Counted from the stretch's first letter, positions 8,938-18,293 are shown. The stretch is DNA of 64,000 nt from a bacterium (GCA_028819295.1 JAPPMA010000106.1:1-64000), one strand, 5' to 3'. Notes: generated by a model from the letters alone, not told the origin. A program made the numbers and translations.

Positions 8938-9275
8938 TCGATCGCGAGCCACTTGACAGTGGCGAAACCTTATGGAGGCGAATCCACAAAAGTCACCTTC
9001 TTGCAAACGGAAAGGTGTCTTCTATGGCGTTTTCGGATTTTGAATTGTCGGTTGATGTTGCCAGAATTCAAAAGGATATTTCAATAACTCTACAGGATGG
9101 TGTTGGAGTAGCACAGTTCGTAGCGGGAGAGGCGCAGAATCTGGGTCAGCAGACTGTGGCTAATCCACTAGAAGAAAACCCTTCCCATGCCCTTGTCATC
9201 GGAAAGAAGACAAAGGCAGTCAAGCGAAAGATCCGCAACGCCTCCACATTTACAATGAGAGAGGAATTTTCTTGA
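8934..9275 (+). CDS. Small conserved-looking hypothetical protein, third gene of TIGR04255 cassette
   Basis: A 113-residue protein read from a TTG start that overlaps the previous stop (TTGA). It contains LWRRIHKSHLL, then SSMAFSDFELSVDVAR, and later NPSHALVIGKKTK followed by a basic tail; this order of short motifs gives the impression of a conserved family but I cannot name it. No membrane segment. Coupling to the two upstream genes suggests a joint function. AT-rich like its neighbours. Confidence 0.55.
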   Translation: MIDREPLDSGETLWRRIHKSHLLANGKVSSMAFSDFELSVDVARIQKDISITLQDGVGVAQFVAGEAQNLGQQTVANPLEENPSHALVIGKKTKAVKRKIRNASTFTMREEFS

Positions 9276-9316
9276 ATCTTGACTAGGCCACGTGCCCGGT
9301 CATGGCTTAGGCTGTG

Positions 9317-10183
9317 TCAGTCGTCCAGCTTGAACACCCGCAGGGCATTCTCCCGGAGGAACTTGGGCCATACGTGGTCGCGGAACGGCACGTTGGGCAG
9401 CTCGGTGAAGATGCGCTCCAGGGTGAGCCCGGCGGGGAAGTACCCGGCGTACATGATCTTGTCGGCGCCCCGGGTGTTGGCGTAGTCGATGATGGCCTTG
9501 GGGTAGTGCTTGGGGGCGAAGGCCGAGGGCATATAGTAGAGGTTGGGTCACTTCAACATGAGCTTCATGACCAGCTTCTCCCACGGCTCAGCCCCGTGGC
9601 GCATCACCAGGCGCAGCTCGGGGAAGTCGTAGCACACCTGGTCGAAGTGCTCGACGTGCTGGGGTGCGCTGGGGAACCGGGGTCCGGCGATGCCGGCGTT
9701 GGCGATCACCGGGATATCGAGCTTGATGGCGGTGGCGTACAGCGGGTACATGAGCGGGCTAGACACCGCCACCTGGGGGACGAGGCCCGAGGGGAACACG
9801 CTGATGGCCTTGAGATCGTGTTCGGCCTTCTTGGCCTTCATGAGCCGGACGGTGCCCATCACGTCGTTGGGGTCCACCTCGGTCACGAAGTACACCCGGC
9901 TGGGGTGGCGGCGCTTGGCCTCGATGGACATCTCTGACAGCCCGAACAGCCCTTTGTCGATGCCCCAGCGGTCCATCTCGGCGATGGTGTACTCGATGGG
10001 GTCGGAGCCCTCCTCGGCCTCGTCGGGGATGCCTTTGAACATGTACTCCACCGGCATCACGAACTCGTCGGTGGACTGGCTGTCTTTCAGCCTGGCCTGG
10101 AGGTTGGCGTACACCTGCTTCTTGTCGGCGAACGGGAACCCGATCATCAGGTCCACCACGCCGATCCCCTCGGGCATTGCCAT
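9317..10183 (-). pseudogene. Amidohydrolase_2 gene interrupted by an in-frame TGA
   Basis: Reading from the ATG at 10183 (AAGGAAG ribosome site 7 bp upstream) gives a typical amidohydrolase_2 protein that stops at TGA 9548-9550 after KLVMKLMLK. Translation continues in the same frame after the TGA as PNLYYMPSAFAPKHYPK through ALRVFKLDD to a second stop at 9317-9319, and this distal part is clearly the normal family C-terminus. The TGA stands where TGG (Trp, KWPNLYY) is expected, a single G-to-A change. Full length would be 288 residues. Either recent nonsense inactivation, a population variant, a sequencing error or readthrough. It follows the VOC gene by 20 bp. Confidence 0.85.
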
Positions 10184-10203
10184 GGCGTGCTTCCTTGTGT
10201 GGT

Positions 10204-10986
10204 CTAGATGGGAGAGAAGGTGGGGTCGGGGGTGATGACCCAGAACATGGCGCCGGCGTTGTCCACCAACTGGGCCATGCGCCCCGGCGGAGTGTCCATG
10301 GGCGGCACCACCACGTGGCCGTCCAGCTCCAGGCACTGCGCGGCGGTGGCATCGCAGTCGTCCACCGCGAAGTACACCGCCCAGTGGGAGGGGATGGCCG
10401 GCGCGGGTAAGGGCCCCGCGCTGGCGATCATCTCGCCGCCCCGCATGATGCCCGTCGAGTCGTCCATGTCGAGGGGCACTCGTGTCCAGCCCAGCACCTC
10501 GGAGTAGAAGCCCAGGGCCTTGTCGACATCGGACGAGAGGAGCTGGTTCCAGCACAGCGTGCCGTGCTCGCCCTTCAGAGCGGCACCGTCCTGGCCCACC
10601 GCCTCCCACAGCACCACTACGGCGCCGGAGGGGTCGGCCGCCACCAGCATCCTCCCGGCGCCCGACGGCTCCATCACCGGTCCCATCGGCGTGCCTCCGG
10701 CGGGCCTCACCTTGGCTAGAGCCTCGTCGGCGCTGTCCACGGTGATGTAGGTCTCCCACACGTTGGGGATGCCCATCTCGCGCATCTGCTGGGGCTTCTC
10801 CATGAGCCCCAAAACCGGCTTATCACCCTTCAGCCCCAGGGTGTAGACCGCCTGGCCGCCCTCGAGCTCGTCGTGAAAGCTCAGCCCGAACAGCGCCGAG
10901 TAGAACTCCCTGGCCTTGTCGGGCGCATCGGTACACAAGTCGACCCAGCTGAAATCCCCATGGGCGTAACCGTCTATCTCAGGCAT
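10204..10986 (-). CDS. VOC family protein (glyoxalase/bleomycin-resistance fold)
   Basis: A 260-residue protein with two tandem vicinal-oxygen-chelate domains: the first begins DFSWVDLCTDAPDKAREFYSA, the second begins NQLLSSDVDKALGFYSEV. Members are metal-dependent lyases, dioxygenases or binding proteins; this subtype is usually annotated only as VOC. Start is taken as the ATG at 10986, which has AGAGGAGAA upstream, rather than the ATG at 11022. It lies 20 bp upstream of the broken amidohydrolase and likely shares its transcript. Confidence 0.85.
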   Translation of the reverse strand: MPEIDGYAHGDFSWVDLCTDAPDKAREFYSALFGLSFHDELEGGQAVYTLGLKGDKPVLGLMEKPQQMREMGIPNVWETYITVDSADEALAKVRPAGGTPMGPVMEPSGAGRMLVAADPSGAVVVLWEAVGQDGAALKGEHGTLCWNQLLSSDVDKALGFYSEVLGWTRVPLDMDDSTGIMRGGEMIASAGPLPAPAIPSHWAVYFAVDDCDATAAQCLELDGHVVVPPMDTPPGRMAQLVDNAGAMFWVITPDPTFSPI

Positions 10987-11053
10987 GGTCGTTCTCCTCT
11001 CTCGGTCTTCTTCAGGAAACACGCCACTCTATTTCTGCCCGGGTGCCCTCCGG

Positions 11054-12697
11054 TCAATCAACCGGGAAATACCTCCTGCCCCTAGTCTGCCCCTCAGCCC
11101 GGACGAGGCCGTCTTGCGCTAGTTCATTCAGCAATTTACGAACAACTCGCGAATCTTCACCCAGCAAATTGGCAGCCTCTGCGGTAGAAATACTCCCTAG
11201 GCGGTTGATTTCGTCGAGCAGGGATTGCTGTCGGCGACCGCTGGTCAATATGCCTTCGCTCCCGGCTCGAAGCACTATCTCGCGTGAGAGCACATAACGG
11301 GAGCCACCGCGGGTGCCCTCGCGCACCAAGAGCCCCTTCTTCGTCGCTTCGGCGAGGAGCGATGAGACGTCTGCATCGGGCATTAGCTGGCGCAAACGCC
11401 GAGGAGCAACCCATCCCTCATGACGGACAACCACGAGAGCCCGGCGTTCCCCAAGCGTGATTCGGTTGTCGACAAAGTGCCGGAGCCACACCTGGTCGTC
11501 CAAGCTGACCTGAGAGTGGTTGTTCAATGTGACCGTTACAGAATCTGCCGATGCATCAAATTTCGGGGGTGCAAGCAGTCGAGACTCCATGATTTGGATC
11601 ATTCGGTCGATCCCCTCGCCGAATTCTTCGACTACGCCCATGGTCCTTAGCACCCTCATGATCCGGCGGTTTCTGCTGAAATGATCGTCCCGCAAGTTGT
11701 CGACGGTGATGTGGCCAGGCAGGCTTCCCGGACTCTTGACCTCGACCCGGTCATCCCAGATGGTTACGTCGACAGTAGAACCGACTAAGCCGTAGTCCCG
11801 GTGAGCCAGCGCATTGACAAGTGCTTCACGTAGAGCTTCAACCGGGTATTCGGGGATCGACTCTCTGAATAGTCCAGTTACCGCTTCGTGTTGCTGGGAA
11901 TGATTGGCGATGAAGTCCAGGCATTGATCGACAACGGTTATCAGGGGTCCACAGATCTCATTCCTGGCTATGGCTGGGCCAGGACCAGGCCCGACCCCAT
12001 TGCGTCGGACAAGTTGTACCCTTGCGCCTCCGATGTACTGGGTGGGGTCTTTGGCGAACAACACCGCAGCCGCCTGCATCACCCCTATCCCTTGCGGGTA
12101 GCCTTTGGGAATGGCCACCCCGAGATCGATGAGTGCTCGACCCAAGGTTGATAGACGGGCAGGCCGTTTACCCTCGGCTCGGAGCGTGTCGCTGATCATC
12201 TTCAAGTCGAAGTCGCCTGGGTTGAACTTGGCCAGGACAATTTCTTCAGCCGGGTGTTCAGTGCGGGCCATAACGAATCGAACGAGAGCGTCGCCGCGCA
12301 ATGGTTGCGAGTCTCCCCCAACGCGGCGAAGGAGGCGGCCGTCAGGAGTAGTGACGACCCGACCGGTTGTTTCCGGTACGGCGGTGATGGCGAGTTCCTT
12401 GTTGTCGACGCAGACCGCTTTGACCTCGACCTCGACATCGCACTCATTTGCGAACCGGGTGATTCGGTCTTGAGTGTTCTAGCTGAGGGTGCAGCCGATG
12501 ATGTTCAGATCCTTATCCACGCCATGAACGATCAGTCCACCGGAGGTCATGGCCATCGCTGGAATTGCATCAAGCACGCTATTGCCTACCCCGCGTTTGA
12601 AGCCCAGGCCGGCGTGCTCGATCTTGCCGAGTAGGCTCCAGAATTCGTCAGCGGTCATCTCGTTGGGGATGGCGTCGAGACTTAGCACCGTTGACAT
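11054..12697 (-). pseudogene. AlbA_2 (Schlafen-like) / HATPase_c_4 putative transcriptional regulator with in-frame TAG
   Basis: The frame from ATG 12697 encodes an AlbA_2 DNA-binding start (TADEFWSLLGKIEHAGLGFK ... GGLIVHGVDKDLNIIGCTLS) and meets TAG at 12479-12481. The same frame continues NTQDRITRFANECDVEVEV, then the HATPase_c_4-like region (REALVNALAHRDYG, FGEGIDRM) and a C-terminal winged-helix part ending at 11054. The TAG stands where CAG (Gln) fits, a single C-to-T change. The intact protein would be about 547 residues, typical of RecG-like/AlbA_2 regulators. An internal start could still give a 415-residue C-terminal protein. Base composition is lower in GC than neighbours, suggesting acquired DNA. 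Confidence 0.85.
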
Positions 12698-13136
12698 GGG
12701 GGAATAGATATCACAATCTTTCCTATATCACAATAGAATTCCTGTAGTTTGTGCGAAAGATTGTCAAAATGGAAGGTTAGAGGAAAACCCCTGGTCAAAG
12801 ACGTGTAGGAGTAAGCAATGACGCTCTAGGCACTTCAAAGCCCCTCAGAGCCTGTTTGCAAAATGGGACTCATTCGCGGAATTAGAAGTCCGGAGTGAAC
12901 AGTCGTGGGTCGTAGTCCCAAACAGTTGCTATCTCACGTGCCCCCAGTGCTAACGGCATAATCGTTTTCTCCGCATCCGGATCGCACGCCCTTCCCATGA
13001 ATTGGTGGCGCTTATGAACCTGTCCGTAGTGTTGCCCGTTGCATTGTGTGTTCCGTTTGACGGAGTGTGCCGCCCGTGAGTGCGTACCCCTTTGCCTAGG
13101 GGCTGAATCCAAATCGACCAAAAGGCGATTGGTTGC
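12698..13136. other. Gene-free 439-bp region
   Basis: No convincing gene. Just upstream of the AlbA_2 start, ATATCACAAT occurs twice (12709-12718 and 12725-12734, 16 bp apart), which may be an operator or promoter for that gene; the region is AT-rich. A 79-codon minus-strand frame at 12882-13121 has no recognisable similarity and poor codon bias, so it is not called. The rest shows nothing I can name. Confidence 0.5.
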
Positions 13137-13721
13137 TCAGATGGCGTCGCCCACATTGGTGCGGCGGGCGGCCGAGGCCCAGATCAACAGGGACAGGATG
13201 ATCAGGGGATCGAGGACGTTCCAGGCGCCGTCATCGTTGGTGAAGTAGGCGTTGACGAACACGGCCACGGCCATCCCCGAGGCGATGACGGCGGCGATGA
13301 GCACGAACGGGTTGGCCGGTTCCATGCCTTGGCGCTGGGCCATAATCCGGCGCCATCCGGTGCAGATGGCCACGGTGGCGCAGGCGATGAATATCGGGTT
13401 GACGGTGTTCCAGATATTCCCGCTGTGCTTGAAGACATCGGTGTAGCGGTTGAGCAGGTAGGCCACGGCCAAGGCCGTCAGGCACACCGTGCGCACCCAC
13501 GGCACCTTGCTGGTGTTGCGCCACATCAGCCATACGCCGATGATGGCCAACACGACGGTGCCCATCTGCCAGAGCCGCCACTTCCAGTTGTCAGCCCCCC
13601 CGGCGACTGTCACCGATCGCTCGGCCCACATGAAGACGACGACAGCCAGCATGCCTGCCCCGATCAGGGAGTCGATGATTCCCAGATCGCGCCGTCGGCA
13701 GATGTGCTCAATCATGCTCAT
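13137..13721 (-). CDS. Integral membrane protein of unknown function
   Basis: A 194-residue protein with about five to six hydrophobic segments: around residues 12-30, 48-62, 72-90, 105-120, 138-155 and 172-186. Nothing in the sequence points to a transport or enzymatic family. The ATG at 13721 is used because the much longer open frame upstream overlaps the oxidoreductase gene on the other strand. It is a single gene flanked by divergent neighbours. Confidence 0.6.
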   Translation of the reverse strand: MSMIEHICRRRDLGIIDSLIGAGMLAVVVFMWAERSVTVAGGADNWKWRLWQMGTVVLAIIGVWLMWRNTSKVPWVRTVCLTALAVAYLLNRYTDVFKHSGNIWNTVNPIFIACATVAICTGWRRIMAQRQGMEPANPFVLIAAVIASGMAVAVFVNAYFTNDDGAWNVLDPLIILSLLIWASAARRTNVGDAI

Positions 13722-13830
13722 GCCATATTGAACACCCGCAGGGCGCCGCCTCGCGGGAATTGGGGTCAGAAATGGTTGCACCTCTGAGGTTGGCTGGTCT
13801 CTTGGTGCTTGCTGGAGCTGCGTCGATAAC

Positions 13831-14703
13831 GTGAACCGGGTGAGCGTATGCGCATTCATCGGGCTGGGCAACATGGGATTCCCCATGGCTGGACATCTGG
13901 CGACCGCGGGCCACGAGGTGCGGGTGTTCAACCGGACTTCGGCGGTGGCCGAGCGCTGGGGCGAGCAACACCGCGGGACGGTTTGCGCCACCCCCGCCGA
14001 AGCGGCCGACGGGGCCGGGTTCGTGTTCACCTGCGTGGGGGCCGACGACGATCTGCGGGCGGTGGTGCTGGGCGATGACGGCGCCCTGAGGACGATGGCC
14101 GCGGGATCGGTGCTGGTGGACCACACCACCGCATCGGCCCAAGTGGCCCGGGAGCTGGCCGAGGTGTGCGCCAGCCGGGGGATCGGCTGGCTCGACGCCC
14201 CCATCTCCGGCGGCCAGGCCGGGGCCGAGAACGGCGTGCTCACCGTGATGTGCGGCGGCGAGCCCGGCCACTTCGAGGCCGCCCGCCCAGTGATGGATGC
14301 CTATTCCTCCGCGGTCACCCTCATGGGCCCGGCCGGGAGCGGCCAGCTCACCAAGATGGTGAACCAGATCCTGTGCGCCGGCGCGGTGCAGGGCGCGGCC
14401 GAGGCGCTGGCCTTCGGCGAGCGGGCCGGACTCGACATGGAGAAGGTGCTGGCCGCGGTCACCAAGGGAGCAGCCGGGTCGTGGTACCTCCAGAACCGGG
14501 GTCACACCATGGTGGCCGACGAGTTCGACTTCGGCTTCGCCATCGACTGGATGGTCAAAGACCTGGGCCTGGTGGCCGACGCCGCCGCCGAGCTCGGCGC
14601 CCCCATCCCCCTAGTAGAACTCTGCCAGCGCTACACCGAGGAGACGGCCGCCGCCGGCGAAAACCGCCTCGACACCACCTCCATAATCCGCCGCTACCGC
14701 TAG
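13831..14703 (+). CDS. NAD(P)-dependent 3-hydroxyisobutyrate dehydrogenase-family protein
   Basis: A 290-residue beta-hydroxyacid dehydrogenase. The N-terminal Rossmann motif is FIGLGNMGFPMAGHL, the substrate loop is DAPISGGQAGAENG near residue 127, and the catalytic lysine sits in GSGQLTKMVNQIL near residue 174. Such enzymes oxidise 3-hydroxyisobutyrate, tartronate semialdehyde or related acids. The start is GTG at 13831; a GTG four codons later is possible. Its last 93 bp overlap antisense with the 3' end of the DNA methyltransferase gene, an unusually long convergent overlap. Confidence 0.88.
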   Translation: MNRVSVCAFIGLGNMGFPMAGHLATAGHEVRVFNRTSAVAERWGEQHRGTVCATPAEAADGAGFVFTCVGADDDLRAVVLGDDGALRTMAAGSVLVDHTTASAQVARELAEVCASRGIGWLDAPISGGQAGAENGVLTVMCGGEPGHFEAARPVMDAYSSAVTLMGPAGSGQLTKMVNQILCAGAVQGAAEALAFGERAGLDMEKVLAAVTKGAAGSWYLQNRGHTMVADEFDFGFAIDWMVKDLGLVADAAAELGAPIPLVELCQRYTEETAAAGENRLDTTSIIRRYR

Positions 14704-15600
14704 GACCACCTCTTCCTGGACAAAATCGCTGGCCAGGCGTTCTTTGGCGACCGCTGCGTACTCGGCGTGCAGTTCTATACCACCGGAGCGCCGCCCGTGT
14801 CGGCGGGCAACGGTGACTGTCGTACCCGAACCTGCAAATGGGTCGATCACGATTCCATCGGGCGGGCAGACCGTTTGGACGAAGAACTCGGCCAAGCCTT
14901 CGGGCATGACTGCCGTGTGCTGTCCGGCAGGGCCCTTGTGTTGGTTATAGGTCTGGCCCACAGTGATCACATTCCCAGGGTCGGCACCGCCTCGGCCATA
15001 GGTCCGAGTGCGATCGCGTCCAAAACCGGCATCGGTGTTTCGCCTGCCGTTGGTGTCCTTTAGCCGTCGCTTGATCTCAGCTTCGTCCGCTCGATACGGC
15101 ACCCGCACCGGGTCCAAGTCGAAGTAAGGATTGGACCCCTTGGCGAAGTGGTATACGTACTCGAACGCATCCTTGGTCCGGGGTCCGAAACGACCGGGGA
15201 TCGCATTGGGCTTACTCCAGATGTATGTCTCAGTCCAACGCCACCCCATGTCTTGCAGGGCGATCACCAACTGGTAAACGTACGGATGGCGCTGGCCCCG
15301 CAGCGGCCCTGACTTGGCCACCCGGTTCTTGATGTTGAGCACGAAGGAGCCGGTCTCTTCGGTGGCCATGAGCATGGCCTCCGCAAACGGCAGGAACCAC
15401 TCCACGTACCTGTCCGGGCTGATCTTGGAGTAAGCCCTAGCATCAGCGTACGGCGGTGACATGAAGAACAAGTCCACCGACTCCTTCGGCAGCCTCGGCA
15501 GCCACTCAGCAGCATCCCCCCAAACCACCCCTTCTTCAAGCAGCACATCCAGTGCCTCGTCTCCCTCCACAGAAGGCACCGGAGCCACCTGACCAGCCAT
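14611..15600 (-). CDS. Site-specific DNA methyltransferase (N4-cytosine/N6-adenine, beta-type order)
   Basis: A 329-residue amino-methyltransferase. Catalytic motif IV is SPPY near residue 49 (FFMSPPYADARAY) and the SAM motif I is DPFAGSGTT near residue 255, so catalytic motif precedes SAM motif as in beta-class enzymes. SPPY often goes with N4-cytosine methylation but N6-adenine is possible. No restriction enzyme is next to it, so it appears to be an orphan methyltransferase. The C-terminal ~25 residues after KERLASDFVQEEVVL look low-complexity and lie antisense to the oxidoreductase, so the original stop may have been lost. Confidence 0.88.
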   Translation of the reverse strand: MAGQVAPVPSVEGDEALDVLLEEGVVWGDAAEWLPRLPKESVDLFFMSPPYADARAYSKISPDRYVEWFLPFAEAMLMATEETGSFVLNIKNRVAKSGPLRGQRHPYVYQLVIALQDMGWRWTETYIWSKPNAIPGRFGPRTKDAFEYVYHFAKGSNPYFDLDPVRVPYRADEAEIKRRLKDTNGRRNTDAGFGRDRTRTYGRGGADPGNVITVGQTYNQHKGPAGQHTAVMPEGLAEFFVQTVCPPDGIVIDPFAGSGTTVTVARRHGRRSGGIELHAEYAAVAKERLASDFVQEEVVLAVAADYGGGVEAVFAGGGRLLGVALAEFY

Positions 15601-15702
15601 AACCAGAGAATACCCACCCCCAGTGACACCGTTGTGATTCCCCGCGGTTCTATGTCGACAAGGCGACTGTGAGGGATGCGGGCTGAAATCTCTTCTAACT
15701 TG

Positions 15703-16527
15703 TCAGTAGAGGGACTCGTCGCCAGCATCGCCGCTGGCAGGGGCGGTGCCGCTGAGGGCATCTAATACCGATTGGCGGTGGGCGGTGACGCCCGCGGAGA
15801 GGGCGGCGTTGTCGGCGGTGACGGTTACCAGGCGGAAGCCCTGGGCGACCCGGGTGGGGGTGAGGGTGGGGGTGGAGTGGATGCCGGGGACAACGCCGTG
15901 GTTTTGGCAGGCGGCCACGATGGCCGCCAGGGCGTCGTCGAAGGCGGCGGTTCCGTCGTTGTTGCCGGGGGGGAGGCCCAGGCTTACGGACAGGTCGGCG
16001 GGGCCGACGTAGACGGCATCAACACCTGGGGTGGACACGATGTCGTCAAGGTTCTCCAGGGCGGCCACCGTCTCCACCATGGGGATGCATTTCACCGCCT
16101 GGTTGGCGCCGGCGAAGTAGCCGGGGCCGTCGCGCTGCGCCACTCGGGTGGGGCCGAAGCTGCGCGATCCCTCGGGGGCGTAGCGGCACGACCGCACCGC
16201 GGTTTCGGCCTCCTCACGGCTGTTGACCATGGGGATGATGATGCCCATGGCCCCGGCGTCGAGCACCCGCCCGATGATGCCCTGCTCGTTCCACGGCACC
16301 CGCACCACCGGGGTGGAGGTGCCCAGGTCGATGGCGACCAGCATCGCCAGCGCGTCGGAGTAGCCGGCCAGGCCGTGCTGCATGTCGATGCACACGTAGT
16401 CGAACCCGGCTCGGGACATGATCTCGCAGCTCATCGCGGTGGGCAGGCCGGCCCAGGCGCCCAGCGCGGGGCGCCCAGAAGAAAAGGCCTCAGCCAGCGG
16501 GTGGGATGTGGATGCCGCGTCGCTCAT
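15703..16527 (-). CDS. HpcH/HpaI aldolase family protein
   Basis: A 274-residue class II (metal-dependent) pyruvate aldolase. DMQHG supplies the catalytic histidine, RVPWNE the conserved arginine, VETVAALENLDDI the metal-binding glutamate and VGPADLSVSLG the metal-binding aspartate. Homologues cleave 2-keto-3-deoxy acids such as 4-hydroxy-2-oxoheptanedioate or 2-keto-3-deoxy-rhamnonate. It lies about 55 bp downstream of the substrate-binding lipoprotein gene on the same strand and may share its transcript. Substrate not determined. Confidence 0.9.
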   Translation of the reverse strand: MSDAASTSHPLAEAFSSGRPALGAWAGLPTAMSCEIMSRAGFDYVCIDMQHGLAGYSDALAMLVAIDLGTSTPVVRVPWNEQGIIGRVLDAGAMGIIIPMVNSREEAETAVRSCRYAPEGSRSFGPTRVAQRDGPGYFAGANQAVKCIPMVETVAALENLDDIVSTPGVDAVYVGPADLSVSLGLPPGNNDGTAAFDDALAAIVAACQNHGVVPGIHSTPTLTPTRVAQGFRLVTVTADNAALSAGVTAHRQSVLDALSGTAPASGDAGDESLY

Positions 16528-16581
16528 GGCCGCAACCGTATCCCCCGATATGGGGTTTCGATCAGTCCGATACCGGGCCGT

Positions 16582-18054
16582 TTACGGGGTGGCGTCCCGC
16601 ATCGGGCCGGCCGGAACCAGCAGCCCCCGTGCCCCCAGTTCGGGGTCTTGCTCCAAGAGTTGGAAGGAGTCGCTGCTGGAGAGCTTGTTTGGCCCCAACG
16701 ATGCGTAGGGCTGGCCGGCAATCGAGAACTCTCCGGCGTTGGCGATGGCCTCGGCGAAGGTCTCATGGGTCAGGTTTGGACCGGCTGAGGTGACCAGCAA
16801 CTCGAAGAGCTGGAAGAACCGGCAGTGGGCGGACAGGGCGGTATACCAATTCGGTTCGCCCTCTTCGAGGGAGTCGGGGTGTTTGACCTCGATATCGGGA
16901 TGCTTGGCATTGAACGCGTCCAGGCATTCCTTGAATCGGGGATCGGTCTCGAATATCTGGGCATCTGTCATGGCTCCCACGGTGATAACACCCCGGGCCG
17001 ACTCAGGGTCGACGTTGCTGCCGATGTTGCTGCCCAGCCCGGAGGCGTCGGTGGCCCAGATATCCACCTCGAGACCGTTGAGCCTGGCATTCTCGATGCC
17101 GGCCGAGGCGTTGCCGACGAGCAGAAGGGTGTCGGCACCAGTCGCCCTGATGCGCTCCGACAATGTGGCCCACTCCTGGTTTTGGGCAATGAGGTCGGCT
17201 ACTTGGGATGAGGTGGCGACTTCGAGCACCGGCTCGACTCCACGTTCCCGCAGCAGGCCGGCAACCTCTTCGAGTTGCGGGGCGGCAGGAAGGTCGGCGA
17301 CTATCGCAATCGACCTTCCCTCAAGCATTCCCTCCGCTTCGAGCAGGGTGAACAGAGCGCCAGTGCTGACCTCCCGCGTTACCCGCTCGTTGACCCAAGG
17401 GGCCCGGGCAGTGGCCAGACGCTCCTCCGTAATGGTCCCGCCGACCAGAATTGTCTCCTGTTGGTCGACGATACAGGTGTTGGCCACCTCGGCCGGACCG
17501 AGGAACCCGAACAGCACAGCGAACACCTCGTTGTCTTCGGTAATGCGGAGGCAGGCGGCCTCGGCCTCGGTGGCGCCGATGGGGTTGTACTTGTCCGTGA
17601 TGACTTCCAACCGGCGGCCGTTGACACCGCCCCGATCATTTATGTCGTCCGCCAGCGCTTGGATCACCAGCTCTTGGTCGCCCCAAGTGGCCTGCGAGAA
17701 GCCGAGCTCCACCAGTTGCTCGATGTCGAGGTAGGTGACGCCGATGGTGATGGTGTCGGCGGTGACCCCTCGCCATGTGGCAGTGAGGGGTATCTCGGGC
17801 TCCGGCTCCTCGGTAGGGGCCGGTTCGAACACGGGCTCTTCGGTTTCAGGAGCCCCTTCCAGCTCGGTTTCAGCGGGAGCGGCTTCTTCGGGCTCGGGTT
17901 CGGGCTCCGGCTCGGGCGCGGCCGGCGCCTCAGTGGCGGGCGCCGGACCTGGGGCGTCGGCATCGCCGTCGTCGTTGTCGCCACCGCACGCCGCGGCGAA
18001 CATGGCCAGCACTACCAGCATGGTGATCAGCCGACGTGTGTTCATGATGTTCAT
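16582..18054 (-). CDS. ABC transporter substrate-binding lipoprotein (branched-chain amino acid type)
   Basis: A 490-residue periplasmic-binding protein of the LivJ/Peripla_BP_6 type. A lipoprotein signal peptide ends at FAAAC (Cys23), followed by a Pro/Glu/Ala-rich linker to about residue 90 and then the type I binding fold (ITIGVTYLDIEQLVELGF and NDRGGVNGR). It captures a small ligand outside the membrane. No permease or ATPase genes are adjacent, so partners lie elsewhere. ATG 18054 has AAGGGAA just upstream; a second ATG at 18045 is possible. Upstream on the same strand is tRNA-Ala. Confidence 0.9.
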   Translation of the reverse strand: MNIMNTRRLITMLVVLAMFAAACGGDNDDGDADAPGPAPATEAPAAPEPEPEPEPEEAAPAETELEGAPETEEPVFEPAPTEEPEPEIPLTATWRGVTADTITIGVTYLDIEQLVELGFSQATWGDQELVIQALADDINDRGGVNGRRLEVITDKYNPIGATEAEAACLRITEDNEVFAVLFGFLGPAEVANTCIVDQQETILVGGTITEERLATARAPWVNERVTREVSTGALFTLLEAEGMLEGRSIAIVADLPAAPQLEEVAGLLRERGVEPVLEVATSSQVADLIAQNQEWATLSERIRATGADTLLLVGNASAGIENARLNGLEVDIWATDASGLGSNIGSNVDPESARGVITVGAMTDAQIFETDPRFKECLDAFNAKHPDIEVKHPDSLEEGEPNWYTALSAHCRFFQLFELLVTSAGPNLTHETFAEAIANAGEFSIAGQPYASLGPNKLSSSDSFQLLEQDPELGARGLLVPAGPMRDATP

Positions 18055-18220
18055 GATGTTCCCTTCTGCGTCCCTCGCTGCGCCGAACTCGGGTCAGCCC
18101 AAGCCGCCCGACCGGCGAAGGGATCATATTCGACAGCCCCGCGATTGGCCGGGAGGACCGAAGGGCAATTGGCGGCTGTCGTGTGCGGCGGGAGCCATGG
18201 TGAGCATCGTCGCCAGGAGT

Positions 18221-18293
18221 GGAGCTGATGGGACTCGAACCCACGACCCCCTGCTTGCAAAGCAGGTGCTCTAGCCAGCTGAGCTACAGCCCC
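18221..18293 (-). tRNA. tRNA-Ala (anticodon TGC)
   Basis: The minus strand folds as a standard tRNA: acceptor GGGGCTG pairs with CAGCTCC, including the G3-U70 pair that identifies alanine tRNAs. The anticodon loop is TTTGCAA with TGC, and the T-arm has GGTTCGAGTCC. CCA is not encoded. No remnants lie directly next to this tRNA. Confidence 0.95.

Noticed and set aside
9548-9550. Selenocysteine or genome-wide TGA/TAG recoding
   Set aside because: The family residue expected is Trp, not Cys; many intact genes in the window end normally at TGA and TAG.
12882-13121. 79-codon minus-strand frame
   Set aside because: No recognisable motif and codon use unlike real genes here; left as gene-free sequence.
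13722-14243. N-terminal extension of the membrane protein frame
   Set aside because: It is antisense to the dehydrogenase gene and lacks membrane helices; the ATG at 13721 fits better.
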